Under the pieces are notes generated by a model. The model was not told the origin of the DNA and made no database searches. It saw only the letters and a program-made list of their open reading frames with translations. From the NCBI GenBank assembly GCA_045534225.1, contig JAZSJJ010000011.1:180912-244911 (forward strand): a stretch of DNA of 64,000 nucleotides, given 5' to 3'. This document shows, one piece after another, positions 1 to 8,606 of this stretch (positions within the stretch are counted from its first letter, which is position 1; each line of letters begins with the position of its first letter). The translations under genes were made by a program, and so were the position numbers. This DNA is from UMGS1649 sp045534225 (GTDB lineage: Bacteria; Bacillota; Clostridia; TANB77; CAG-465).

Positions 1-219
1 GTCTATTTTTAAGTTGTATTGTTTTACACCCTTTTCTACTACAAGTTTGTACCAAATATATCCGCCAAAAATTAAAATGCATATTGCACTTAACATGCTA
101 AGCACCGGCTTATCTACAAACACTCCTTTGCCTATATTTATTAATTCAGCAACAGCTGCCGCTATTGCCAAAGATAAAATCATTTTTTCACCAATTTTTG
201 TTTCCATCTTGCGATGCAT
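1..219 (-). CDS. Partial small membrane protein, 3' end outside window
   Basis: The reading frame opens at an ATG (219-217) preceded by a good AGAGGTG ribosome binding site and stays open for 73 codons to the left edge, so only the N-terminal part is seen. After a short charged start (MHRKMETK) there are two hydrophobic stretches, about residues 13-28 and 42-60, separated by a polar loop, and then a charged tail. This looks like a small integral membrane protein with at least two membrane segments. No family was recognised. The opposite-strand frame here is taken as a shadow because it lacks a ribosome binding site. Confidence 0.6.
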   Translation of the reverse strand, partial: MHRKMETKIGEKMILSLAIAAAVAELINIGKGVFVDKPVLSMLSAICILIFGGYIWYKLVVEKGVKQYNLKID

Positions 220-306
220 TTCTATACACCTCTAAAAAATCATATCACATAATTAAAAAAATGTACAGTAGTTAAAAAAGCAAAATAAGAATGATTTTAC
301 TCATTC

Positions 307-1026
307 TTATTCTTCAATTCCTAATATTTTTTCCGCTTTTTTTACATCTTCTAGACTTGCTTCAGGAATGCCTTCTAGCATAAACTTATCTCCTATCATT
401 TCCCACTTTTCGCTACCTAAAGTATGGTAACCTAATACTTCTACTTTTTCTACTGTTTTAAGTGTAGAAACAAATTCTTTAAGCTTACTCAAATGTTCCT
501 CTTTATCTGTAATTGTAGGTACAAGAACATGTCTAATCCACATTGGTACGCCCTCATTTGATACGTGTTCCGCAAACTTTAATATCTTCGTATTATCTAC
601 ACCAATAAGGTCCTTATGTGTATCATTATCCATTTCTTTCAAATCTAGAATTACCAAATCTGTATATTTTAGTAAATCTTTTAACTTATCTGTATCTATA
701 AATCCAGATGTGTCTAGTGCTGTATGTATTCCTTCTTCCTTTAATAGCCTAAATACTTCTGTTACAAAATCTATTTGTAGAAGGGGTTCGCCACCGCTTA
801 TGGTTACTCCACCTTCTTCTCCCATATATTCTTTGTAATGTAATATTTTTTCTACTACTGCTTCAGCATCATATACTTCGCCAAGGTGCACATCTCTTGT
901 ATCTCTGTTGTGGCAATACTTACACCTTAAAGGACAGCCTTGGAGAAAGATTACATATCTTACCCCAGGGCCATCTACTGTGCTAAAGCTTTCAAAGGAA
1001 TGTATTCTCCCTGTTACTTTTGCCAT
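307..1026 (-). CDS. pflA: Pyruvate formate-lyase activating enzyme (radical SAM)
   Basis: This 239-residue radical SAM enzyme installs the glycyl radical on pyruvate formate-lyase, using a [4Fe-4S] cluster, S-adenosylmethionine and an electron donor in the cytoplasm. The cluster motif CX3CX2C is visible as C31, C35 and C38 (GCPLRCKYCHNRD), followed by the SAM-contacting SGGEP motif. The length matches PflA, and the protein lacks the extra ferredoxin domain of larger glycyl-radical activases. It lies 9 bp downstream of pflB in the same direction, so the two are cotranscribed and the substrate assignment is safe. Confidence 0.96.
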   Translation of the reverse strand: MAKVTGRIHSFESFSTVDGPGVRYVIFLQGCPLRCKYCHNRDTRDVHLGEVYDAEAVVEKILHYKEYMGEEGGVTISGGEPLLQIDFVTEVFRLLKEEGIHTALDTSGFIDTDKLKDLLKYTDLVILDLKEMDNDTHKDLIGVDNTKILKFAEHVSNEGVPMWIRHVLVPTITDKEEHLSKLKEFVSTLKTVEKVEVLGYHTLGSEKWEMIGDKFMLEGIPEASLEDVKKAEKILGIEE

Positions 1027-1035
1027 ATTTCTCCT

Positions 1036-3270
1036 TTATATTTTTTCATGTATTGTTCTGTTTATTACATCCATTTGTTGTTCCTTTGTTAATTTAACAA
1101 AGTTTACTGCATATCCTGAAACTCTTATTGTTAGTTGTGGATATTTTTCTGGATGGTTCATTGCATCTATTAGAAGTTCTCTATTAAATACATTAACATT
1201 TATGTGATGTCCATTCTTTGCAAAATATCCATCAAGCATAGATATTAAATTAGAAATTCTTGTATTCTCATTATCTCCAAGTGTACTTGGTGTAATTGAG
1301 AATGTATATGAAATACCATCTTCTGAATGTTCATATGGAAGTTTAGCAATTGTGTTCATAACTGCTAATGCTCCATTTGTATCTCTACCATGCATTGGAT
1401 TTGCACCTGGTCCAAATGGTTCTCCAGCTTTTCTTCCGTCTGGAGTATCTCCAGTATTTTTACCATAAACAACGTTTGATGTTATTGTTAAAACAGACAT
1501 TGTTGGTTTAGAATTTCTGTATGTTCTTTGTTTTCTCACTTTGTTCATAAAGCGTTTTAATACATCTACAGCTATTGAGTCTACTCTATCGTCATCATTT
1601 CCGTATTTAGGGAAATCTCCTTCGATTTCGTAGCTTGTTACTAAACCATCTTCATTACGTATTGCTTTAACTTTAGCATACTTAATTGCAGATAATGAGT
1701 CTGCTACAACAGAAAGTCCTGCAATACCAGTAGCCATTGTTCTTAAGATTTCGTCATCATGTAACGCCATCTCTATTTTTTCATATGAGTATTTATCATG
1801 CATATAGTGGATTGCATTTAATGCTTTAACATAAACCATTGCAACATAATCCATCATATTGTCTAATTTTTGCATTACATCATCATAGTATAAATAGTCT
1901 GTTGTTACACCTTCAAATTTAGGAGCTACTTGCTTACCAGATATTTCATCGCGTCCACCATTTATTGCATAAAGTAATGTTTTAGCAAGGTTGCATCTAG
2001 CTCCAAAGAATTGCATTTGTTTACCAATTCTCATTGCAGATACGCAACATGCTATACCGTAGTCATCTCCCCAGAATCCTCTCATCAAGTCATCGTTTTC
2101 ATATTGTATAGAAGATGTGTTTATAGACATCTTAGTTGTATATTCTTTGAATCCTTGTGGTAGATTTTTAGACCATAATACTGTTAAGTTTGGTTCTGGT
2201 GCTGGTCCTAAGTTAGTTAATGTATGAAGTATTCTAAATGAGTTTTTAGTTACTAACGTTCTACCATCAATACCCATACCACCAATACTTTCAGTTACCC
2301 ATACTGGATCGCCGCTAAATAGTTCATTGTATTCTGGCGTTCTTAAGAATCTAACAAGTCTTAATTTCATAACTAAATGGTCAATTAATTCTTGTGCTTC
2401 TTCTTCTGTTAAAGTTCCTTCCCCTAAATCTCTTTCAATGTATATATCTAAGAATGAGCTTATTCTACCAATACTCATTGCGGCACCATTTTGGTCTTTT
2501 ATTGCTGCTAGATATCCAAAGTATGTCCATTGAACAGCTTCTCTTGCATTTGCAGCTGGTTTAGATATATCTAAATCATATTTAGCTGCCATTTCTTTAA
2601 GTTCGCCTAAAGCTAATATTTGATCATAAGTTTCTTCACGAGATCTTATTAATTCTTCACTGAAATCTCTTCTATCTAAAGCTTCTAAAGATTTTTTCTT
2701 TTCTGCTATTAACGCATCTATACCATAAAGAGCTACTCTTCTGTAGTCTCCTATGATTCTTCCACGACCATAACCATCTGGAAGACCAGTGATTAAGTGA
2801 GAACTTCTAGCTGCACGTATATCTGGTGTATATACACTAAATACTCCATCGTTATGTGTTCTTCTTATTGTGTGGAATATTTCAGATACTTTTGGATCCA
2901 TTTGTCTATCATATGCTTCACAAGATTTCTCTACTATTCTTATTCCACCAAAAGGCATTATTGCCCTTTTTAATGGCTTGTCTGTTTGTAATCCTACTAT
3001 CTTTTCTAATCTTTTGTCTATGTATCCTGCATTATGCGCTGTTATTGTAGAAATTGTTTTAACATCTACATCTAACACGCCCCCATTTTCTTTTTCTTTT
3101 TTATACAACTCTAATACTTTGTCCCATAGTTTTGTAGTATTAGCAGTTGGTCCTTTAAGGAATTCGTCTGTTCCTTCATAAGGTGTATAGTTTAATTGGA
3201 TGAAATCTCTAACGTTTATTTCATCTTGCCATTTACCTGGTTTAAATTTTTTCCATTCTTCAAAGTTCAT
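1036..3270 (-). CDS. pflB: Pyruvate formate-lyase (formate C-acetyltransferase)
   Basis: This is the glycyl-radical enzyme that converts pyruvate and CoA to acetyl-CoA and formate, the central anaerobic pyruvate step. The 744 residues match the PflB length. The adjacent active-site cysteines C408-C409 (GIACCVSAMR) distinguish it from diol dehydratase and choline lyase relatives. The C-terminal radical glycine is G719 in RVSGYAVNF. A GGAAGAGG ribosome binding site precedes the ATG at 3270. It heads a pflBA operon with a promoter at 3318-3346. The enzyme is oxygen-sensitive once activated, which points to a strict or facultative anaerobe. Confidence 0.97.
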   Translation of the reverse strand: MNFEEWKKFKPGKWQDEINVRDFIQLNYTPYEGTDEFLKGPTANTTKLWDKVLELYKKEKENGGVLDVDVKTISTITAHNAGYIDKRLEKIVGLQTDKPLKRAIMPFGGIRIVEKSCEAYDRQMDPKVSEIFHTIRRTHNDGVFSVYTPDIRAARSSHLITGLPDGYGRGRIIGDYRRVALYGIDALIAEKKKSLEALDRRDFSEELIRSREETYDQILALGELKEMAAKYDLDISKPAANAREAVQWTYFGYLAAIKDQNGAAMSIGRISSFLDIYIERDLGEGTLTEEEAQELIDHLVMKLRLVRFLRTPEYNELFSGDPVWVTESIGGMGIDGRTLVTKNSFRILHTLTNLGPAPEPNLTVLWSKNLPQGFKEYTTKMSINTSSIQYENDDLMRGFWGDDYGIACCVSAMRIGKQMQFFGARCNLAKTLLYAINGGRDEISGKQVAPKFEGVTTDYLYYDDVMQKLDNMMDYVAMVYVKALNAIHYMHDKYSYEKIEMALHDDEILRTMATGIAGLSVVADSLSAIKYAKVKAIRNEDGLVTSYEIEGDFPKYGNDDDRVDSIAVDVLKRFMNKVRKQRTYRNSKPTMSVLTITSNVVYGKNTGDTPDGRKAGEPFGPGANPMHGRDTNGALAVMNTIAKLPYEHSEDGISYTFSITPSTLGDNENTRISNLISMLDGYFAKNGHHINVNVFNRELLIDAMNHPEKYPQLTIRVSGYAVNFVKLTKEQQMDVINRTIHEKI

Positions 3271-3317
3271 TACTATCCTCTTCCTTTCGTTTTGAAATAT
3301 ACTATATTACATTTTTC

Positions 3318-3346
3318 ATTATATCATTAAAGAATATTTTTGCAAA
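3318..3346 (-). promoter_or_regulatory. Predicted sigma-A promoter of pflBA
   Basis: On the minus strand a TATAAT -10 (3323-3318) lies 17 bp from a TTTGCA -35 (3346-3341); TTGCAA with a 16-bp spacer is an alternative reading. The -35 region contains TTGCAAAT on the plus strand, which equals one half of the inverted repeat upstream of nrdD at 56713-56726. A link to the same regulator is only a guess. Confidence 0.6.
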
Positions 3347-3400
3347 TAGTTTGTGTAATTTGTTAGAAAAAATTCAGAGTAAAAAACAGCGCATCTCAAT

Positions 3401-3429
3401 TTGCTTTTTTATGTCGCCTATGGTATAAT
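3401..3429 (+). promoter_or_regulatory. Predicted promoter of the NUDIX gene
   Basis: TTGCTT (3401-3406) and TATAAT (3424-3429) are separated by 17 bp and lie 30 bp upstream of the NUDIX start codon, so the gene is a single-gene transcription unit between pflB and the terminator at 3882. Confidence 0.75.
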
Positions 3430-3458
3430 ATGTGCATTAAGTTTAACGGAGGTGTCTT

Positions 3459-3878
3459 ATGGATAAATTCAGAGGTATCAGACCAATTGCACTTGGAATA
3501 GTAGTGCGTGACGGCAAGGTTTTGGCAAGCGAAGGCTTTGACAAGGTAAAAGGAATTCATTTCTGGCGTGCTATTGGCGGCGGCATCGAATTCTTGGAAA
3601 AGAGTAACGAAACTCTTAAAAGAGAATTCATGGAAGAAATCGGAGCAAATGTGACTGTCGGAGAATTTCTCGGTGTAGATGAAAACATCTTCACATTCGA
3701 TGGCAAACAAGGGCACGAACTTATCTTCCTTTACAGAGTAACTCTTGATGAAAAAGATTACAAGGAAGTTTACTACGAAGAAGGCGATAAATCTTACCCT
3801 ATCCGTTGGGTTGACCTTGAAGACCTTAAGTCTGGTAAGGAGATTATCTATCCTACTTCTGTCGTGAAGTATCTGTAA
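3459..3878 (+). CDS. NUDIX hydrolase, GC-richer codon use
   Basis: This 139-residue protein has a complete NUDIX box: a glycine, five residues, E, seven residues, then REFMEEIGA, giving the magnesium-binding REUXEE core. NUDIX enzymes hydrolyse nucleoside diphosphates linked to another moiety; the substrate here cannot be read. The start at 3459 has a CGGAGGTG ribosome binding site. It sits alone between its own promoter and terminator. Codons end in C or G more often (GGC, AAG, GAC) than in the flanking pfl and DUF3137-like genes, which suggests transfer. The long reverse frame opposite is a shadow. Confidence 0.88.
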   Translation: MDKFRGIRPIALGIVVRDGKVLASEGFDKVKGIHFWRAIGGGIEFLEKSNETLKREFMEEIGANVTVGEFLGVDENIFTFDGKQGHELIFLYRVTLDEKDYKEVYYEEGDKSYPIRWVDLEDLKSGKEIIYPTSVVKYL

Positions 3879-3881
3879 CAC

Positions 3882-3916
3882 AAAAAGCTGATGAATTACA
3901 TATTCATCAGCTTTTT
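3882..3916 (+). terminator. Rho-independent terminator, probably bidirectional
   Basis: A perfect 15-bp stem (3882-3896 with 3902-3916) with a 5-nt loop ends in a T run. It lies just after the NUDIX stop and just before the end of the convergent gene at 3923, so it can serve both strands. Confidence 0.88.
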
Positions 3917-3922
3917 TCTTGT

Positions 3923-4966
3923 TTATTTTTTAGCTTTATTTGTTTCATTTACTTCTATTGCAAATTCTTCTATAAAGTTTAACATATCATAGCACGCTTT
4001 TAGTTTAGCTTTATTTTTATTTTCATCTTTTAAATCTGGATTAATGAATGAATGTTGATGTAATCTTATATATATGTTGTTTCCTTTTAGTGCAATATCT
4101 GTTTTTATAAGAGATTTTTTATCCATGTCTCTAATTATTCTTCCCATTTCTTCAGTAGCATAAGCTTCAATTTCTTCAGGTTGTTCAGAATATACACATA
4201 AGCCTCTCCAGCTCTCTAAACTTCCCATAGACACTCTTTTTCCACCTTTGTTAGTTCTAACATCATCATTATAGTTGTTCCTTGGAGTTGGATCATTTGT
4301 AAACACACTAAAATCTACAGGCACAGCAGTAGGAATACTTACATGTGCAAAGAACCCGTCAAACACACTTGTTCTTTGTGTGCTTTGTGAAACGCTTCCA
4401 TTTTCCATTCTTGTTATTTTCTTCACATCATATACAGCAACCTCAGACATTCTTGTCATAATGTTTGTTTGCGTAGTACCTTCAATATAATTACAAGTTT
4501 GTACTTCCATGCTTCTTCTAACACCAGAAAGTATTTGACCTAATCCCATTATAGAAAGTCTATCTAGTCCTGCATCTTCATATGCATTCTTAAGTCCCGC
4601 ACCATTATCTGCACATTTCTCACTAAATGCAAAATTGCTATTTGTTCTATTTACCAAATCTGTTACAACAGTAGCCTTATATTCTTTTTTATATCTACTT
4701 CTTAGCGAAGATGCATATGCCACTATCACAACCGCAATCACTACAATCGCAATTATTGTTGCATAAAAAGTACCTTTATTTGTAGCTAATAAAGTTTTAA
4801 ATGGTGTTACAAATAATATTAATACAACTACTAAAAGAAATACTACCAAAGCTGCATATAATATCTTGGATAATTTAATATCTTTACTCCATTTATCAAA
4901 TTTATCTTGATATTTTCTACGAATATCTGTGTATATTAATTCAAATTCATTATCTTCTTTTTTCAT
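3923..4966 (-). CDS. DUF3137-like membrane protein
   Basis: Start set at 4966 because AAAGGAGA lies just upstream; the in-frame ATG at 4987 would place that ribosome binding site inside the gene. The 347-residue protein has an acidic, lysine-rich N-terminus, two strong membrane segments (about residues 35-55 and 68-88), and a long soluble C-terminal domain that ends in alternating charged helices. Layout and composition resemble DUF3137 proteins of unknown function. A similarly built paralogue lies directly upstream (5029-6210). No signal peptide or catalytic motif was seen. The family call is tentative. Confidence 0.72.
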   Translation of the reverse strand: MKKEDNEFELIYTDIRRKYQDKFDKWSKDIKLSKILYAALVVFLLVVVLILFVTPFKTLLATNKGTFYATIIAIVVIAVVIVAYASSLRSRYKKEYKATVVTDLVNRTNSNFAFSEKCADNGAGLKNAYEDAGLDRLSIMGLGQILSGVRRSMEVQTCNYIEGTTQTNIMTRMSEVAVYDVKKITRMENGSVSQSTQRTSVFDGFFAHVSIPTAVPVDFSVFTNDPTPRNNYNDDVRTNKGGKRVSMGSLESWRGLCVYSEQPEEIEAYATEEMGRIIRDMDKKSLIKTDIALKGNNIYIRLHQHSFINPDLKDENKNKAKLKACYDMLNFIEEFAIEVNETNKAKK

Positions 4967-5028
4967 ATGTTTATCTCCTTTATACATCTAAAAAGATACT
5001 ATCACATTTTGTTGTTTTTTGTCTATAA

Positions 5029-6210
5029 CTAAATTTCGACTTCAGATATAATCTTATCTAATTCTTTAGATATATCTATAACTAAATTTAATATTTCGTA
5101 ATACATCCTCATATTCTTCTTTTCTTTATCTCTATTTAATATTGATGGTTCAAATAACTCTTTAGTAAACAGGCGCATATATATATCTGCGCCTGAAATA
5201 TATAGTTCATAGTGTATATTTAATCTTTTCTCAAAATCTATAATCTTTTCCATTATATCACTTGTTAATACTCTCATTGCAACCACAGGATTGTCTGAAT
5301 ATACATTAAACATATTCTCAAATTCTGTACTATCCATTTTTACTTCACTTAAATTGTCCGAATTGTTTACAGACATTTTATTTTTGTTGTTTAATACTTT
5401 AATTGTAGCCTTGAAACTATCTTTTCTTTCTACACAGGCAAATATTCCTTTAAATATGTTTATTGTTGTTCTATTTTTCCTTGAACCACTCTCGTGATCT
5501 ACGCTAAGTTCTGCAATTTCTAAATGCAAAGCATTTGTAATGTTACCATGTATTGCATCTTCTGCATCCCATCTATTGTATTTTAGTTTATCAAAATTTG
5601 AATCTCTATATTTCCCTATTAATCTGTGATTAATTTCTCCGTTATATCTCTCATATTTTAGAGAGCCATTTATCCTTTGCACTAAATCTGCTACTAATAA
5701 ATCTTTATATTTTCTTGTATAAGCACCTTTTCTTGATGAAAGCATAAATACTGCTGCAAAGAATGGTGTTACTATAACTATTGGTATAATTATTAACAAA
5801 TTCTCTTTTCCATAAATAAGCATTGGGTTTTTATCCACTTTATCCACCCAAAAGCCCATTAAAATTAATCCTATAACAGAAATAGTTACAAGTATTATTG
5901 CTGGAAATACTCTTTTTCTTATTTTGTCTAATTCATAAGCATGTTTATCTTGAAGTTCTGTATATATTCCTTCAAAATTTATATTCTCTCCTAATTCTTC
6001 TACAACAACATCTTTGTTTTTTACACTGTTTGTCATAATTATTCGTATTATTGGTATTATGCCTGCAACGCAAAAACATATTGGCATTGCAAAGAAGTAT
6101 ATGCTATGTTCTAATATTCCCATGTTAGAAAATATATAAAACATAAATACTCCTGTTGCTATTCCAAAAAGAGAGCCTATTATTGTTGTTATATTACCCG
6201 ATTTATTCAT
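5029..6210 (-). CDS. DUF3137-like membrane protein, four-segment paralogue
   Basis: This 393-residue protein starts after an AGGAGGGT ribosome binding site. It has two N-terminal membrane segments (about 8-30 and 36-60), a charged linker, a second pair (about 100-122 and 135-157), and then a soluble domain resembling that of the next gene downstream, including a shared TDLVxR/ADLVQR-type stretch after the last membrane helix and a C-terminal helix pattern. It appears to be a duplicated relative with an extra N-terminal membrane hairpin. It is probably cotranscribed with the PAP2 gene, 12 bp upstream. Function unknown. Confidence 0.7.
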   Translation of the reverse strand: MNKSGNITTIIGSLFGIATGVFMFYIFSNMGILEHSIYFFAMPICFCVAGIIPIIRIIMTNSVKNKDVVVEELGENINFEGIYTELQDKHAYELDKIRKRVFPAIILVTISVIGLILMGFWVDKVDKNPMLIYGKENLLIIIPIVIVTPFFAAVFMLSSRKGAYTRKYKDLLVADLVQRINGSLKYERYNGEINHRLIGKYRDSNFDKLKYNRWDAEDAIHGNITNALHLEIAELSVDHESGSRKNRTTINIFKGIFACVERKDSFKATIKVLNNKNKMSVNNSDNLSEVKMDSTEFENMFNVYSDNPVVAMRVLTSDIMEKIIDFEKRLNIHYELYISGADIYMRLFTKELFEPSILNRDKEKKNMRMYYEILNLVIDISKELDKIISEVEI

Positions 6211-6222
6211 ATTACCCTCCTA

Positions 6223-7095
6223 TTATATCTTTAACTTCTTAAATATCCACGGACATATTCCTAATGCCACAAATATTAATAATCCATAACGAAATGCATC
6301 AAACACAAGGTTCATTCTAAGTGAATCAAATATATTAAGTAATTTGACGCCCTCTTTAACTGCTAGCGCAAATCCAACACCAAGCACTACTCTTAATACT
6401 TTTTTCCACCAAGAGACGTTATATTCTAGAGGCGCATATTTTTCTTCAAACATAACTGCAAGTAAAAAGCCTATTAACATTCCAAATATTTTATAAAAAT
6501 CTTCAAAATGTTCATCTGGATTTATTAAAAACATTATAGCAAATGGTGTTAATAATATTATTGTTGCTAAGTATAACACTTTTTTGTTTTCAACTTTATC
6601 AAAAAGGCTTGTCCCTATTAAAGCTAGCACTACACCTAACACTGCACCTACTACTACATCACTTGGATAATGAGCTCCAAGATACATTCTAGAAAATGCT
6701 ACTAAAACTATTAAGATACCAACTAAAAATGTAACTAATGGCTTTTTTAATTTTTTAGCAATTGTTGTGCTCATACTAGCAAATGTTTGTGTATGACCAC
6801 TTGGAAATGAATAGCCGGTTGCTGTATCTTCTCTTACACAAATTATCTTACCTGTTGCAAACGGTCTTGGGAATCTTACTAAATTCTTAATTATTCCATT
6901 TATGCCTACAGAAGAAACCGTTACAAAAAACAGCTTTTGTGCAAATTTCTTATCTATGCAGAAATATAGTATTGCTATAACTAAAACCATAACTACTTCT
7001 TCGCCTAGCATTGTTATTCCCTGCAATAGCACATTTAATATATCTGTTCTTATGTTTTGTAAAAACAAAAGAACATCTAGTTCAAATTTAAACAT
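6223..7095 (-). CDS. PAP2-family membrane phosphatase
   Basis: A 290-residue polytopic membrane protein with the three phosphatase motifs in order: KNLVRFPRP (KX6RP), FPSGH (PSGH) and SRMYLGAHYPSD (SRX5HX3D). Such enzymes dephosphorylate lipid phosphates such as phosphatidic acid or undecaprenyl pyrophosphate at the membrane surface. The second half adds four or five more hydrophobic segments, making the protein longer than the minimal PAP2 core. It lies between the surface-protein gene upstream and the DUF3137-like pair downstream, all in the same direction with short gaps. Confidence 0.9.
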   Translation of the reverse strand: MFKFELDVLLFLQNIRTDILNVLLQGITMLGEEVVMVLVIAILYFCIDKKFAQKLFFVTVSSVGINGIIKNLVRFPRPFATGKIICVREDTATGYSFPSGHTQTFASMSTTIAKKLKKPLVTFLVGILIVLVAFSRMYLGAHYPSDVVVGAVLGVVLALIGTSLFDKVENKKVLYLATIILLTPFAIMFLINPDEHFEDFYKIFGMLIGFLLAVMFEEKYAPLEYNVSWWKKVLRVVLGVGFALAVKEGVKLLNIFDSLRMNLVFDAFRYGLLIFVALGICPWIFKKLKI

Positions 7096-7119
7096 ATATA
7101 CCTTTATTCCCCTCTATAT

Positions 7120-7722
7120 TTACTTTTTGTTTTTCCCATTTTTCTTAATGCAAAGTACTACTATTATTAACACAAAAATAACTATTGGTAATAACATTAC
7201 ATTTGCACTTTTCTTTCCTGTAGCTTGTTCTTCTGTTGGCCCAATAAGGGCACCTATTGGTACTTCCGAACTATTAGGTCCAGTTGTAATAATTCCTGTC
7301 GTTGGCGCATCTTGAACAGTTGGTTTAGCTGTACCATCTCCACCTTTAGTAGTAAATGTTGTTAATGCGTATCCATCTACATAGATTATTATAAGTTCAT
7401 GTTTACCATCTTTTAATGTTTTTAGAAACTCTGGTTTTATCTTAAACAGTCCATTGTCTCCACCCATTACATAGTCTTCACCTAATTCTAATTCAATAAG
7501 ATCTACATATATGCTTTTGTAATCTACGCCATCGCCATCAGTTAAAAACGTTAATGTTTCACTACCTGTAAAACTCCCATTAACACCTTTTGTTACGTTA
7601 TACTTAGGTGCTGTTGCTCTTGAATCTTCTGGTGCTGTATACACAACTGTAGCAAATACACTACACATGTTTATTAACAGTGTAAATGTTAAAACAACAC
7701 TAAATATTATCTTCTTTTTCAT
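7120..7722 (-). CDS. Exported, membrane-anchored protein with X2/Ig-like domain
   Basis: The 200-residue protein starts with a classic signal peptide (MKKK, a hydrophobic core, and a likely cleavage near residue 24). A beta-rich domain follows (about 40-125). Its pattern of VDLIELELGEDYVM, an FKIKPEFLKTLKDGKH segment and a final VDGYALTTFTTK strand resembles X2/Ig-like modules of Firmicute surface proteins. A Pro/Thr/Gly-rich stalk, a C-terminal membrane segment (about 172-190) and the basic tail KKNGKNKK complete it. There is no clear LPXTG site, so it is probably held by the C-terminal helix. Partner unknown. Confidence 0.75.
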   Translation of the reverse strand: MKKKIIFSVVLTFTLLINMCSVFATVVYTAPEDSRATAPKYNVTKGVNGSFTGSETLTFLTDGDGVDYKSIYVDLIELELGEDYVMGGDNGLFKIKPEFLKTLKDGKHELIIIYVDGYALTTFTTKGGDGTAKPTVQDAPTTGIITTGPNSSEVPIGALIGPTEEQATGKKSANVMLLPIVIFVLIIVVLCIKKNGKNKK

Positions 7723-7836
7723 AATTTTTTACCCTCTTTATGCTTATATTTATACCATAATATATACCATAAAAAAGTGCTCATAGCAACTAAACATTTT
7801 TTGCTTTTTAATTATGTGCTTTAGCTGTTTCTAAAG

Positions 7837-7865
7837 TTGACATAAAGTGCTAAAAGTGATATAAT
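7837..7865 (+). promoter_or_regulatory. Perfect consensus promoter of the six-gene operon
   Basis: TTGACA (7837-7842) and TATAAT (7860-7865) match the sigma-A consensus exactly with a 17-bp spacer. It lies 35 bp upstream of the first start codon. No obvious operator palindrome was seen, suggesting strong, possibly constitutive expression. Confidence 0.9.
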
Positions 7866-7900
7866 GTTTCCGATTATTAATATGAGAGGAGGCTACAGTT

Positions 7901-8605
7901 ATGTTTTATACCGAACATGTTGTGCATTTACGTGACGATGTAAACGATAACGCTTCTAAAAACTCGTTAAATGTTAACGATGTTTTTTTGGAGCATATTG
8001 TTAAAAACATTACAGTAAATAGCAAAATTTTAGACATTGGCACTGGCAACGGTTTTGTACTCAAGTTAATTAAAGCACACTCCTTAGTTCCCGTACGGTT
8101 GTACGGAATAGACAATTCTAAAGAAATGGTAAATGCAAGTAAAGGTTTAGCAGGCATAGACATTCGCTTAGCCGATAACTACCATATACCTTTTGAGGAC
8201 GGCTTTTTTGATTTGGTTACAGCCAAAAATGTTACGCGTTTCTCTGCAGAAGAACTCTACAGAGTACTCACACCCACAGGTAAGTTCTTCCTTAGAGAGT
8301 ATGGCGAGTACAAGGGCCTGGTTGAGATTTCTAAACTGTTTCCCGGACGACTCATTCGTTCAAGAAAAGTGGATTTCTACGCCAAGCTTCTTAAAGATGC
8401 TGGTTTTACAAGCATCGAAATTATCCATCTCCCTATCACAAGAACCTTTCCTGATATCCAAAGTGTTCTGAATGTTGTTAAGAGTTATCCGTATATTTTG
8501 GATTACTCTAAAGAAGATGAAGAAAGAATCATCCGCTATCTTGAGGAAGATCCCACTCATCTTACAATCACTTCAGACCCGTTTATCCTTATAGGAGGTA
8601 AGTGA
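7901..8605 (+). CDS. Class I SAM-dependent methyltransferase
   Basis: First gene of the 7.9-12.4 kb operon, 234 residues, with a GAGGAGG ribosome binding site before the ATG. Motif I is ILDIGTGNG (about residues 45-53), the acidic end of strand 2 is in LYGIDNSKEM, and a Methyltransf_11-type core continues to LTPTGKFFLREYG. The C-terminal third is a substrate lid of unknown specificity. GC-richer codons begin partway through the gene. The next gene starts directly after the TGA stop. The substrate is probably a small molecule of the operon's pathway, which is inference from context. Confidence 0.86.
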   Translation: MFYTEHVVHLRDDVNDNASKNSLNVNDVFLEHIVKNITVNSKILDIGTGNGFVLKLIKAHSLVPVRLYGIDNSKEMVNASKGLAGIDIRLADNYHIPFEDGFFDLVTAKNVTRFSAEELYRVLTPTGKFFLREYGEYKGLVEISKLFPGRLIRSRKVDFYAKLLKDAGFTSIEIIHLPITRTFPDIQSVLNVVKSYPYILDYSKEDEERIIRYLEEDPTHLTITSDPFILIGGK

Positions 8606-8606
8606 T

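Noticed and set aside
1036..3270. Choline lyase, glycerol dehydratase or other glycyl-radical enzyme
   Set aside because: The adjacent cysteine pair C408-C409 and the RVSGYAVNF radical site are specific to pyruvate formate-lyase, and the activase lacks the extra ferredoxin clusters.
3396..3881. 161-codon reverse frame opposite the NUDIX gene
   Set aside because: No ribosome binding site, and it lies antisense to a complete NUDIX box with its own promoter and terminator.
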